From assembly GCA_943350635.1 (NCBI GenBank), contig CALRAI010000009.1, positions 1-34,669 of the forward strand: 34,669 nt of DNA, given 5' to 3'. Origin of the DNA: Candidatus Uhrbacteria bacterium (GTDB lineage: Bacteria; Patescibacteriota; Patescibacteriia; UBA9934). The stretch's first letter is position 1; every line of letters begins with the position of its first letter. A program made the translations under genes and the position numbers. Positions 1 through 7,859 of the stretch are shown here, in pieces. The notes beneath the pieces are model-generated. The model was not told the DNA's origin and ran no database searches. It saw nothing but the letters and a program-made list of their open reading frames with translations.

Positions 1-122
1 GCAAGAACCCAACCGCCTTCCGGCGCACGAACCTTTGCAAGGCTTTCAAACAGTACATCGAGCTCTGCCTCAATTCCCTCCGTGCGATACGTAATAATCT
101 GTACGATAACTCTTGGAGGCAT
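1..122 (-). CDS. Glycosyltransferase, N-terminal fragment (cut by window edge)
   Basis: Forty codons are visible from an ATG at 122 running off the left edge. The protein begins MPPRVIVQIITYRTEG and continues to a VRAPEGGWVL stretch. A short beta strand of the type VxVQIITYR at the extreme N terminus followed by a helix is how GT-A family 2 glycosyltransferases start, and the three genes upstream are all of that family, so a fourth GT2 is the likely reading. It starts 9 nt after the stop of the preceding glycosyltransferase, so it belongs to the same operon. The nucleotide-sugar motifs lie outside the window; the family call is therefore inference from a short stretch plus context. Confidence 0.6.
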   Translation of the reverse strand, partial: MPPRVIVQIITYRTEGIEAELDVLFESLAKVRAPEGGWVL

Positions 123-131
123 ACACGAGTA

Positions 132-965
132 TTAGGAATGTGTCGTTACCGCTCTTCCAGAAAAAGGTCGCCACTTCCACGTGTACCGAATCCAGCTCAT
201 AATATGCGCACGCAATGGCCGATTTGTGAAAAGATTTTTCACATACCCTCCAGGAGTTGCCGATGCTTTTCCATACGCATGATGTAATACCACGTCAGGA
301 TAATAATACACTGGTCGACGACGCTCCCATGCACGTCGGCACAAATCGATGTCCTCAAAATACATCCAAAACCGGTCATCAAAACCATCAAGCTCCTTAT
401 ACAGCGCTGAGGAAATAAACATCGCAGATCCCTGTACCCAATCAACCAGCCGTCTATCACGAAGCACACGCTCCCGCATCAAAAAGCGATCGGCATATTT
501 TCTCCCAAACACAGAATTCGCAATCATCGTTCGCTGCACAATTGGCATGTACCATTTTGGAAATCGACGATGCGTTTCCTGAAGCTCACCCGTCATGTGA
601 TGAATGCGCGGCGCAACAATTCCCGTCCACGGCTTTTCTCGCATAAACGCATGCATCCTATCGAGAATGGTATCGTCCACAAGAACGGTGTCGGGATTGA
701 GAAGAAAATAAAACTCTGCATCAACTTCTTGCACAGCACGATTACACGAATTTCCAAAACCATAATTCTGGTCACGCAGAATCACCACCGCATCAGGAAG
801 ATGTTCCTTCACAAATTCATGTGCACGAAGATCTGGAGATCCATTATCAACGAGCACGAAACCGATCCTCAGCGAAGACGCAGCAATAGCGCGCTTCACC
901 GACGGTAAACATTCTTCGACAATCTTGTTGTACGACACCATGATAATAGCAATATCGTATGTCAT
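132..965 (-). CDS. GT2 family glycosyltransferase (rhamnosyltransferase-like)
   Basis: A GT-A fold transferase of 277 residues. The N-terminal strand IAIIMVSYNK, the VLVDNGSPD loop, the QNYGFGNSCNRA helix and the LLNPDT metal/nucleotide motif are the usual order in GT2 rhamnosyltransferase-type enzymes; the acceptor side shows GFDDRFWMYFEDIDLCRRA, which carries the ED catalytic region. I chose the ATG at 965, not the upstream one at 1046, because it forms an ATGA overlap with the stop of the preceding gene and the protein then begins directly with the first Rossmann strand. It probably adds one sugar to a lipid- or protein-bound glycan on the cytoplasmic face. The dTDP-rhamnose genes just upstream make rhamnose a plausible donor, but the donor cannot be read from the sequence. 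Confidence 0.9.
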   Translation of the reverse strand: MTYDIAIIMVSYNKIVEECLPSVKRAIAASSLRIGFVLVDNGSPDLRAHEFVKEHLPDAVVILRDQNYGFGNSCNRAVQEVDAEFYFLLNPDTVLVDDTILDRMHAFMREKPWTGIVAPRIHHMTGELQETHRRFPKWYMPIVQRTMIANSVFGRKYADRFLMRERVLRDRRLVDWVQGSAMFISSALYKELDGFDDRFWMYFEDIDLCRRAWERRRPVYYYPDVVLHHAYGKASATPGGYVKNLFTNRPLRAHIMSWIRYTWKWRPFSGRAVTTHS

Positions 966-1864
966 ACGCGCTTTAAAAAAATTCTGCGCCATGTCCGCCA
1001 CAAAATCATGGGGTTCGTACACAGAAAAAACCCAATTTTCGCGCATTCAAACGGAACAATCGCCCACCCATCAAACAGCCAATCGCGCCAAGAAAGATGT
1101 TTCCGCAAATTTCGAAGATGATTACGATACGACAATTCCTGAAATCGCGTGCTCACTCCGCGATGGAGAATCGATTGCTGGAATCCTCGAAAATGATACG
1201 CGATCGTTCCCGAAACTCGTACAGATCGGAAACCAAGTTTTTGTATCCTATACGCAACGTCGACGTCCTCTTTGTACATTGTGTACATCCTGTCAAAAAG
1301 TATCGCACCAAGAGTTGATCGACGGTACATTGGCAAGCATCCTGAAATTCCAAATATGGGAACGCACTGTGCAGTACAATGTTCAAGAGAAATTCCAGAA
1401 GCAATATCGTAAACCTTATGCGATCGCGTTTTGGCTAAACCGATCGAATCAATAATGTTCGTCAATCGAGAAACGTGGTTCGTATCCCAATTCCATCGAA
1501 GAATCGTTCCTGCTGCTGCAGCTACATCGGAATGCTCTTCCATATATCGACGAACAGTCGCGATATACGCTGGTGTAAATATCACATCTTGGTTCACGAG
1601 CAGCACAAGCTCTTCATCGTGAGCCACATACATCTCTTGATGCGATGCCGCGAATCCAATATTCACTCCCCCAACAAAATCAATCCTTCGATGTTCCGCA
1701 TGAACACCAATAATGGCTCGTGTCTTCGCAAGTTCTTCCACATTCGATCCATCATCACGAATCCGCAACACCCAATCCTGATCCGTCTGCGCATCAAGCG
1801 ACGCAAATAGCTCTGGCAGAAACTCAGATCCGTTGTACGTGGAAAGATGGAGAGCAAGACGCAT
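962..1864 (-). CDS. GT2 family glycosyltransferase
   Basis: A 300-residue GT-A enzyme starting MRLALHLSTYNGSEFLPELFASL, with RIRDDGSN as the nucleotide loop, a NIGFAASHQ helix and LVNQDVIF in the position of the DxD-like motif. The acceptor-side segment has MYKEDVDVAYRIQKLGFR, matching the ED motif of its neighbours. The C terminus is basic and aromatic (WRTWRRIFLKRV) and may lie against the membrane. It ends in an ATGA overlap with the next gene and starts 3 nt after the stop of the previous one, so translation of the three GT2 genes is probably coupled. The donor and acceptor are unknown. Confidence 0.88.
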   Translation of the reverse strand: MRLALHLSTYNGSEFLPELFASLDAQTDQDWVLRIRDDGSNVEELAKTRAIIGVHAEHRRIDFVGGVNIGFAASHQEMYVAHDEELVLLVNQDVIFTPAYIATVRRYMEEHSDVAAAAGTILRWNWDTNHVSRLTNIIDSIGLAKTRSHKVYDIASGISLEHCTAQCVPIFGISGCLPMYRRSTLGAILFDRMYTMYKEDVDVAYRIQKLGFRSVRVSGTIAYHFRGFQQSILHRGVSTRFQELSYRNHLRNLRKHLSWRDWLFDGWAIVPFECAKIGFFLCTNPMILWRTWRRIFLKRV

Positions 1865-1867
1865 AGG

Positions 1868-2638
1868 CTAACAGTTACGAATTCCCCACTTCCAAAAAAA
1901 CTTCCACGCACTCGTAAAAAACATACGCTGCTTTTTCCACACGGAAACCTGCGCAAAACTTTTCCCCACAAAATCCGTACAGATCACGTCCGCACAATAC
2001 CGAATACGGAACCCAAATCCACGAACACGTTTGCAAAAATCCACCTCCTCAAACCAAATGAAGTACCGTTCGTCGAACATACCAACATGCTGAATGAGTT
2101 CACGACGAAACGCGAAATACGATCCACGAATCTGCTCAACATCTTGAGAAATCGTGTAATCAAAGTCCTTCGCAAGATACCGATCGTTCAGCGCCGGAAA
2201 AAATCGCGGAAGCTTCAAAAGCGTTACCAATTGATCGCGAAGTCTCGGATCTCGCCGTACCGATCGAACAACATCACCTTTCTCGTCGATAAGCCGCACA
2301 CCGAGCACGCCAATATCATGATGTTCGATCAGTTCTTGATGTGTTCGTTCAAGCGTCCCTGCCTCAACGCGATTATCTGGATTCAACAACAGAATCACCT
2401 CACCTTTCGCCATCCGAATCGCCTGATTACATGCTTTTGCAAAACCCGCATTATAGTCATTCTGTACCAAATGCACCCAGGAAAATTCGTCACGAACCAT
2501 TCTTACAGATCCGTCCTTTGAACCATTATCCACCACGAACACTTCGAACAAAAAATCCTCACGTCGCAATATCAAAAGCTGTGCAAGATTTTGCCGAAGC
2601 AATTCCTTGACGTTCCAGCTGACGATAATAATCGACAT
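1868..2638 (-). CDS. GT2 family glycosyltransferase (rhamnosyltransferase-like)
   Basis: The protein begins MSIIIVSWNVKELL, followed by EVFVVDNGSKDGS, QNDYNAGFAKACNQAI and LLLNPDNR, the ordered motifs of WcaA/rhamnosyltransferase-type GT2 enzymes; GMFDERYFIWFEEVDFCKRV supplies the acidic acceptor-side motif. The start at 2638 is preferred to 2683 because the longer form only adds a low-complexity serine run overlapping the end of rmlA, while 2638 leaves a normal 13-nt gap. Length is 256 residues, standard for a single GT-A domain without a membrane tail. It directly follows the dTDP-rhamnose genes, which supports but does not prove use of dTDP-rhamnose. Confidence 0.88.
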   Translation of the reverse strand: MSIIIVSWNVKELLRQNLAQLLILRREDFLFEVFVVDNGSKDGSVRMVRDEFSWVHLVQNDYNAGFAKACNQAIRMAKGEVILLLNPDNRVEAGTLERTHQELIEHHDIGVLGVRLIDEKGDVVRSVRRDPRLRDQLVTLLKLPRFFPALNDRYLAKDFDYTISQDVEQIRGSYFAFRRELIQHVGMFDERYFIWFEEVDFCKRVRGFGFRIRYCADVICTDFVGKSFAQVSVWKKQRMFFTSAWKFFWKWGIRNC

Positions 2639-2651
2639 CTTCAACACAGCG

Positions 2652-3725
2652 CTAGAGCTCGATCGCTGAATTATCGCCCACAATCAATCGATGCCCACGT
2701 GGTGGATACGCCGCTGCCTTCGTAATAGTCGCATTTTGACCAAGTAAACTATCGACGATATGACAGTCCTTCACCGTTACTCCAGAAAACACAATCGTAT
2801 TCTCAAGCGTTGCTCCATGAATCTTCGCGTCATTTCCGATCGATGAATACGGACCAATATAGCAGTCCTCAAGAACAACATTCTCACCAATTGCCACCGG
2901 GCCGCGAACAATCACATTTTTTCCAACGATCGTGTTCTTTCCGATCGAAACATCTCCACGAATCACCGCCGTACCATCAACGATTCCTTCGTTCCGAATC
3001 TGCCACGCTTGCCGATCGTTCAATAACAATGCATTTCCTTCAAGCAGATCCTTTGGTGTTCCCGTGTCCTTCCACCACCCCGTAATCTCTTCAAATCCAA
3101 CGCGAGCACCATGATCAATCATCCAGGTATGCGCATCAGAAATTTCATATTCACCACGCGCTGCTGGAGCAATGGATTCTACCGCATCAAAGATTTTACT
3201 GGTATACAAATAAATTCCCGTCACCGCAAAGTCCGAAACAAATTCCTTTGGCTTCTCGATAACCTTAACAATTCGACCGTTCTCAATAACCGGTACACCG
3301 AATCGCTGCGGATCAGGCACACGAGACAACGCAAGCAACATATCAAGATCGCCCTTCTCGAAACGCTCAATAAATCGGCGAAGGCTCCCAAGAATAATAT
3401 TGTCGCCAAGGTAAAACACGAATGATTCGCTTCCCAAAAACGATTTTGCGTTCTTTACGATGTGCGCCAGTCCGAGCGGTCCACCCTGCTGCTCAAGATA
3501 CGTAATGGTCGCACCGTATGTCGAACCATCGCCAAACACCGCCGCAATCTCCGTATCACCCGGATTGATGTTGATACCAATCTCCGTGATTCCCGCATCC
3601 ACCAGTTTTTCAATAGCATTCGCCAACATCGGCTTATTCGCCAACGGAATCAAATGCTTATTTCGCGTCCACGTAATAGGCCTCAACCGCGTTGCCCTCC
3701 CCCCAGCAGCAATAAGAGCTTTCAT
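2652..3725 (-). CDS. rmlA: Glucose-1-phosphate thymidylyltransferase, long form with left-handed beta-helix tail
   Basis: The enzyme couples glucose-1-phosphate and dTTP to dTDP-glucose, the first step of dTDP-rhamnose synthesis. Residues 1-230 are the nucleotidyltransferase domain: AAGGRATRLRPIT at 6-18 is the phosphate/metal loop, GGPLGLAHIV at 81-90 binds the base, and YLGDN at 105-109 carries the metal aspartate. Residues 245-357 show hexapeptide turns (VIRGDVSIGKNTIVGKN and similar) of a left-handed beta-helix, so this is the long form known from Archaea, Actinobacteria and many uncultured groups, not the short RmlA of enterobacteria. I chose MKALIAAGG at 3725 over the ATG at 3743 because it begins at the first strand. 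It sits 18 nt after the fused rmlD-rmlC gene. Confidence 0.92.
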   Translation of the reverse strand: MKALIAAGGRATRLRPITWTRNKHLIPLANKPMLANAIEKLVDAGITEIGININPGDTEIAAVFGDGSTYGATITYLEQQGGPLGLAHIVKNAKSFLGSESFVFYLGDNIILGSLRRFIERFEKGDLDMLLALSRVPDPQRFGVPVIENGRIVKVIEKPKEFVSDFAVTGIYLYTSKIFDAVESIAPAARGEYEISDAHTWMIDHGARVGFEEITGWWKDTGTPKDLLEGNALLLNDRQAWQIRNEGIVDGTAVIRGDVSIGKNTIVGKNVIVRGPVAIGENVVLEDCYIGPYSSIGNDAKIHGATLENTIVFSGVTVKDCHIVDSLLGQNATITKAAAYPPRGHRLIVGDNSAIEL

Positions 3726-3743
3726 ATGAATGCAGGGTATCAA

Positions 3744-5177
3744 TTACAACGCATCTGTAAATGGCGTAGAGAACTCAGAAAATACGGGCCACGAAGCGTC
3801 GCGAGTATTAGCGGAAATTTGCACACCAAGGTCTGGCCACACAATATTCAAGCTTGGATCGTCGAATCGTAAACCGCCTTCAGACGATTTTTCCCAGGTC
3901 GAGCCAAAAACGTGATATCGGATACGCGAACCGTCTTCCAGTGCCATCATTCCATGTGCAAATCCTTCTGGGATGTAGAGTGCCTTGCCATTTAATGCAC
4001 TCAATTCGATCGAAAAATGTTTCCCATACGTTGGCGACGTTTTTCGAACGTCTACCGCAACATCGTAAATGGACCCTGCGGTACACGACACAATTTTTGC
4101 CTGCGCAAATGGTGGGGCTTGAAAATGAAGGCCGCGAAGAATCCCTTTCGTGGACTGTCCTTCATTAATCTGCGCAAGATCGGTTCGGAATCCCAAGTTT
4201 CGAAGCGCAACCAAACTCAACACTTCCGAGAACCATCCACGCTCGTCACCGAATCTAGTGGGGGTAAAAGCAAACAGCCCAGGAATTCCTGTTTGTTCAA
4301 TTTTCATTCCACCCTTCAAAGTCCCGAGGAGAAATCGTGTGAGTGCATCTCGACGTGACGGCAACTTCGGTCCGCGAGTATTCTTCATCATCGTAGACAA
4401 TGCGCGCTTGGCTGGTCGCTTGAATGTCGCACCGTCAACGGTTAATCGCATTGGATTGATTCCGAGCACTGCAAAAATCTCTTCCGCAAACCCATGCCAC
4501 GTAACTCCATCGTCTTCATTCACAAGATGATACGTTCCCGATGGATACGATTCATCGAACAATGTTCGAACAGCAACGGCGAGATCGGCGGTATATGTTG
4601 GACACGCGAACTCTTCATCAACAAGCGTGATTGACGGCTTTGTGAGCGCGCGTTGAACAATCAATGTCACAAAACTCGGCTTACAGTCAGGAGATGCGCC
4701 CTGTTGCCCGAACAATCGAGATGTTCGAACAATGTACGCCGAATCATGCTCGCTCCGAACCGAAACCTCACCAGCGAGCTTGCTTTCACCATACACATTC
4801 GCTGGTACAGGAATGGCGTCTTCGTCACCCATCGATGTCGCATCACCGGAAAGTACGTAGTCCGATGAAAAGTGGAGGAACTTTGCGCCGATCCTTTTTG
4901 CCTCACGAGCCAAAACTCCCGGAGCCTCGCCATTCAGTTTCATGGCCACCGACCGCGCAGGCTCAGTCTCCGCAAGATCGACCGCGTTATACGCCGTTGC
5001 ATTGATAACGATATCGGCAGGATGTGCAACAAGAAACTTTTCAACATTTTCGGCAATCGTCACATCACAATCAGTTCGCGTAACGGAAATTACCACATCC
5101 CCAACACGTGTGAATTCCTTCACAAGATCGGAACCGAGATTCCCATTTCCACCAAATATAACGATACGACGATGCAT
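3744..5177 (-). CDS. rmlD-rmlC: Fused dTDP-4-dehydrorhamnose reductase / 3,5-epimerase (RmlD-RmlC)
   Basis: One 477-residue protein carries the last two steps of dTDP-L-rhamnose synthesis. Residues 1-287 are RmlD: GGNGNLG at 9-15 binds NAD(P)H, HFSSDYVLSG at 102-111 gives the serine region, and Y129-x3-K133 (YGESK) is the short-chain dehydrogenase pair. Residues 291-477 are RmlC, a cupin: LRGLHFQ with His351 and Lys361, spaced ten residues apart as in the Salmonella enzyme (His63/Lys73), followed by YIPEGFAHG. The RmlC part starts with its own Met291, as if two genes had lost the stop between them. Order in the polypeptide is the reverse of the reaction order. In the tail the usual double-tyrosine after the epimerase strand reads GSTWE instead. 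The gene lies between rmlB and rmlA with short gaps. Confidence 0.92.
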   Translation of the reverse strand: MHRRIVIFGGNGNLGSDLVKEFTRVGDVVISVTRTDCDVTIAENVEKFLVAHPADIVINATAYNAVDLAETEPARSVAMKLNGEAPGVLAREAKRIGAKFLHFSSDYVLSGDATSMGDEDAIPVPANVYGESKLAGEVSVRSEHDSAYIVRTSRLFGQQGASPDCKPSFVTLIVQRALTKPSITLVDEEFACPTYTADLAVAVRTLFDESYPSGTYHLVNEDDGVTWHGFAEEIFAVLGINPMRLTVDGATFKRPAKRALSTMMKNTRGPKLPSRRDALTRFLLGTLKGGMKIEQTGIPGLFAFTPTRFGDERGWFSEVLSLVALRNLGFRTDLAQINEGQSTKGILRGLHFQAPPFAQAKIVSCTAGSIYDVAVDVRKTSPTYGKHFSIELSALNGKALYIPEGFAHGMMALEDGSRIRYHVFGSTWEKSSEGGLRFDDPSLNIVWPDLGVQISANTRDASWPVFSEFSTPFTDAL

Positions 5178-5194
5178 ACACGCAAGGAAAAGAA

Positions 5195-6217
5195 TTACAG
5201 TTTTCCCAATTTATCCTGGTAATACATGTCGTAGTACTCCTGATACGCGCCACTCTTACATCGGGTCCACCATTCTGGGTTGTCGCGATACCACAAAATT
5301 GTTTCGCGAATACCTTGATCAAAGGGAATCTCCGCTTTCCATCCGAGTTCGCGTTCGATCTTTGTTGGATCGAGAAGATACCGTTTGTCGTGTTGCAATC
5401 GATCCGGCACGGTTGTTTTTAAACTTGATGGCTTTCCCAAGGTTTCAAGAACGAGGTTCGCGATCTCTTCCACCGATTTTTCAACACGAGTTCCAACATT
5501 ATATGCCTCACCAACCTTCCCTTTCTGAAGAATAAGATCGATCGCGCGAGCATGGTCGTCCACATGAATCCACTCGCGACGATTCTGACTCGTTTTAAAA
5601 ACAGGCAACGGCTTATCTTCGAGTGCGTTTGTAGCAAACACTGGAATCACCTTTTCCGGAAACTGATACGGCCCATAATTGTTTGCACAATGGCTAATCG
5701 TGATAGGCATTTTAAACGTATGGAAATACGACATCACGACGTGATTCGCTGCAGCTTTCGATGCGTTGTATGGTGTCTTTGGCAGATATGCATCGTTTTC
5801 CTTAAACATCCTTTCCTCATCGAGCTCAAGCTCACCAAACACTTCGCATGTGGAAATATGATGGAATCGAGAAACATTCGCATCTTTTGCCGCAGCTAAA
5901 AGAATTTGCGTCCCAAGAACATTAGTGCGAAGAAAAATACCCGGATCAAGAATGCCTCGATCGTTATGCGACTCCGCAGCAAAGTTCACCACCACATCCA
6001 CGCCTTCCAATGCAGCACGCGCAACGGCATAATCGCCGATATCGCCTTTGACGAATCGATAGTGCGGATTATTTTCTACGTCACGCAAATTTTCTAAATT
6101 CCCAGCATACGTTAATGCATCGTACGCAATCACCGAATCCTCCGGATGCGTCTTCAACCAATATCGTACAAAATTCGACCCAATAAATCCCGCACCTCCG
6201 GTGACAAAAATGGTCAT
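5195..6217 (-). CDS. rmlB: dTDP-glucose 4,6-dehydratase
   Basis: An extended short-chain dehydrogenase of 340 residues that converts dTDP-glucose to dTDP-4-keto-6-deoxyglucose using bound NAD. TGGAGFIGS at residues 6-14 is the NAD loop, YDALTYAGN follows, AAESHNDR is the family motif, TPYNASKAAANH holds the Tyr-x3-Lys pair and ANNYGPYQFPEKVIP is characteristic of RmlB. The catalytic segment that usually reads STDEVYG is STCEVFG here: the acid aspartate is Cys and the tyrosine is Phe. I recall STCEVYG in a branch of annotated RmlB proteins, so the call stands. ATG 6217 is used because the ORF extension to 6271 overlaps the HIT gene and lacks homology. The fused rmlD-rmlC gene follows after 17 nt. 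Confidence 0.92.
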   Translation of the reverse strand: MTIFVTGGAGFIGSNFVRYWLKTHPEDSVIAYDALTYAGNLENLRDVENNPHYRFVKGDIGDYAVARAALEGVDVVVNFAAESHNDRGILDPGIFLRTNVLGTQILLAAAKDANVSRFHHISTCEVFGELELDEERMFKENDAYLPKTPYNASKAAANHVVMSYFHTFKMPITISHCANNYGPYQFPEKVIPVFATNALEDKPLPVFKTSQNRREWIHVDDHARAIDLILQKGKVGEAYNVGTRVEKSVEEIANLVLETLGKPSSLKTTVPDRLQHDKRYLLDPTKIERELGWKAEIPFDQGIRETILWYRDNPEWWTRCKSGAYQEYYDMYYQDKLGKL

Positions 6218-6260
6218 AGTACTGGATATTCTACGATTTTCACGTTCACCTGGCAATCTT

Positions 6261-6683
6261 TTAAGTAACATTAGCCAAATTTTGAAGTTCGGCTCGAATC
6301 TTCTCCGCCGTAGCAGTCAGCTCTTCCATCGAGGGGTGCGTTTTCGTAAACGATCGAGAGACGCCGTTTTTTCTGGGCATAATGTGGAGATGCGTGTGCA
6401 TGACGTCTTGCCCAGCGCATTCGCCGTGATTCATACCAAGATTGTAGCCATCGGCACCAACGGCCTTCATGATCGAAGGAGCGATACGATACACCGCTGC
6501 CATCAAAGCCTCAGCATCAGGCGCAGAACCCGCTTGAAGATTTTCTGCATGTACTTTTGGCACCACAAGCGTGTGCCCTTCGCTTACTGGGCCAATATCG
6601 AGAAATGCAAAAACAGATTCATCCTCATAAATTTTAGAACACGGAATATCACCAGCGACGATGGAACAGAAGAGACAGGACAT
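6261..6683 (-). CDS. HIT family nucleotide hydrolase
   Basis: A 140-residue HIT domain protein. The signature HTHLHI at residues 96-101 holds the three histidines of the alpha-phosphate site; CLFCSIVAGDIP at the N terminus is the classic start of Hint-branch proteins, with Cys3 and Cys6 able to join a zinc site, and EGHTLVVPKVH lies at 35-45. Hint enzymes cleave phosphoramidate or adenylated lysine nucleotides in the cytoplasm; the physiological substrate is not known. It lies 5 nt after dinD and 43 nt before rmlB, so it is part of the long minus-strand operon although its job is probably housekeeping. Confidence 0.93.
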   Translation of the reverse strand: MSCLFCSIVAGDIPCSKIYEDESVFAFLDIGPVSEGHTLVVPKVHAENLQAGSAPDAEALMAAVYRIAPSIMKAVGADGYNLGMNHGECAGQDVMHTHLHIMPRKNGVSRSFTKTHPSMEELTATAEKIRAELQNLANVT

Positions 6684-6688
6684 AGGGG

Positions 6689-7501
6689 TTATTTCAAAAA
6701 GTTCTGACCATTCACAACGCTTTTTCCCGTTTGCGATTCAAGCTCTTTCCGTGCATTTTTCGCAACCCTTCCTCCTTTCTTTGCGGGAATCGTATTGCGT
6801 TCTAATCCGACCGCATTCATGTTTTCCGCGATCTGACGAGTGGAAAGCTCTGCAAGCGCAGTAAGAATAAGCTCCGCCTCATTCATGTGATCACGAAGAT
6901 TATTCGATCGAGAAAGCTTCTTGAGAGCCTTATGTTTCTGCACGCTTACATCTGCCCATTCCTGATGAATAATATTCGTAAGGATTGCATATTCATCTCC
7001 TTCTTTTACATCGTGATCCTTCCAATAATCCGTAAGTTTGTTTCTCGTTTCCTGTCCCATCATGCGTTGCTGGATCCATTTCTCACTCCGACCATGTTTT
7101 TTCCAAAGCGCTCGAGCACGATCAATCCCTTGTGCCGGATCCTGAATCTCTGCAATCCGCTCTGATCCGACCTTGGCAAGCCAGAGCTTTAATGGCTCAG
7201 CTTTTGGCGACGGAACGGACTGAATAAGTCGTAACACTGTTTCTGTATTCGCCACGTCGGTTCTGTACATTTTTTTATCGGCAGATTGCATCTTCAGTTG
7301 GTCACAATTTGTGACCAACTGACTTCCTTCCTTTTTTAAACGACCTTTCAAGGTTGTCCAATAGCTTTTTGCCTTCTTGAAATTTCGTTGCTCCGTTAAA
7401 ATCGCAATGATGTCAATAATTGAAAAATACCATTCATTGTTGTGCCAAATCTTACGAACATCACCATGTTCGAATGAAACAATGTTTTTCGTATTTCTCA
7501 T
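6689..7501 (-). CDS. dinD: DinD-like DNA-damage-inducible protein / BRO-type protein
   Basis: The protein matches the DinD family over its whole length (270 residues). The first 100 residues form a BRO-N-like domain (VRKIWHNNEWYFSIIDIIAILT, then SYWTTLKGRL), followed by the family hallmark LIQSVPSPKAEPLKLWLAKVGSERI and a helical C-terminal half ending in RVAKNARKELESQTGKSV. In Escherichia coli dinD is an SOS gene whose product acts on RecA filaments; whether this homologue does so is unknown. I prefer ATG 7501 to 7510 because AGAGG (7511-7515 on the complementary strand) then sits 9 nt upstream. No LexA-box palindrome is evident near the start. A 29-nt perfect palindrome lies inside the coding region at 7294-7322. 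Its place in a sugar operon is odd. Confidence 0.88.
   Translation of the reverse strand: MRNTKNIVSFEHGDVRKIWHNNEWYFSIIDIIAILTEQRNFKKAKSYWTTLKGRLKKEGSQLVTNCDQLKMQSADKKMYRTDVANTETVLRLIQSVPSPKAEPLKLWLAKVGSERIAEIQDPAQGIDRARALWKKHGRSEKWIQQRMMGQETRNKLTDYWKDHDVKEGDEYAILTNIIHQEWADVSVQKHKALKKLSRSNNLRDHMNEAELILTALAELSTRQIAENMNAVGLERNTIPAKKGGRVAKNARKELESQTGKSVVNGQNFLK
7294..7322. repeat. 29-nt perfect palindrome inside dinD
   Basis: Two 14-bp arms, TCAGTTGGTCACAA and its exact complement, flank a single central T. It encodes the residues QLVTNCDQL of DinD, a segment I recall as conserved in the family, so part of the symmetry could come from the protein constraint. Confidence 0.8.
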
Positions 7502-7518
7502 AAAATACATCCTCTATT

Positions 7519-7857
7519 TTACTTCTCTTCATGAATCAAGAGTACAGAGGGCAGAATACCAACTGCTACAGCAAAGAACAATCGCATGTCACCAAAAGTG
7601 GCGCCAAGATTCCACACAATAAGCGCGAGCAACATTCCGATACAGGCCATTACGCTATATAAGAACAACGATGATATTTTTCGGTACTCATAGGCACGTT
7701 TCGTCGTCATTTCCCACACCACGCACCCCACAATACCAATCCACAACACATGAACATTCATTGCCGTGGAAACAAAACCTGGTCGAAGATACTCAGCACA
7801 AAGCAGCGCACAATACGCAGAGAACACAACCAACGCGCTGAATCGTGGAATCGACAT
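7519..7857 (-). CDS. Small integral membrane protein of unknown function
   Basis: A 112-residue hydrophobic protein I do not recognise. About four membrane segments are visible: roughly residues 6-22 (ALVVFSAYCALLCAEYL), 32-48 (AMNVHVLWIGIVGCVVW), 63-85 (SLFLYSVMACIGMLLALIVWNL) and 90-107 (MRLFFAVAVGILPSVLLI). It ends in the charged HEEK. The ATG at 7857 is 2 nt after the stop of the exported protein upstream and dinD follows closely, so it is co-transcribed. The pattern resembles small accessory membrane proteins found beside surface-sugar genes, but no function can be assigned. Confidence 0.72.
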   Translation of the reverse strand: MSIPRFSALVVFSAYCALLCAEYLRPGFVSTAMNVHVLWIGIVGCVVWEMTTKRAYEYRKISSLFLYSVMACIGMLLALIVWNLGATFGDMRLFFAVAVGILPSVLLIHEEK

Positions 7858-7859
7858 AG

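Noticed and set aside
6689-7501. dinD as a sign of a prophage, since BRO-N domains occur in phage antirepressors.
   Set aside because: No integrase, phage structural gene or attachment repeat is near, and the protein matches chromosomal DinD over its full length.
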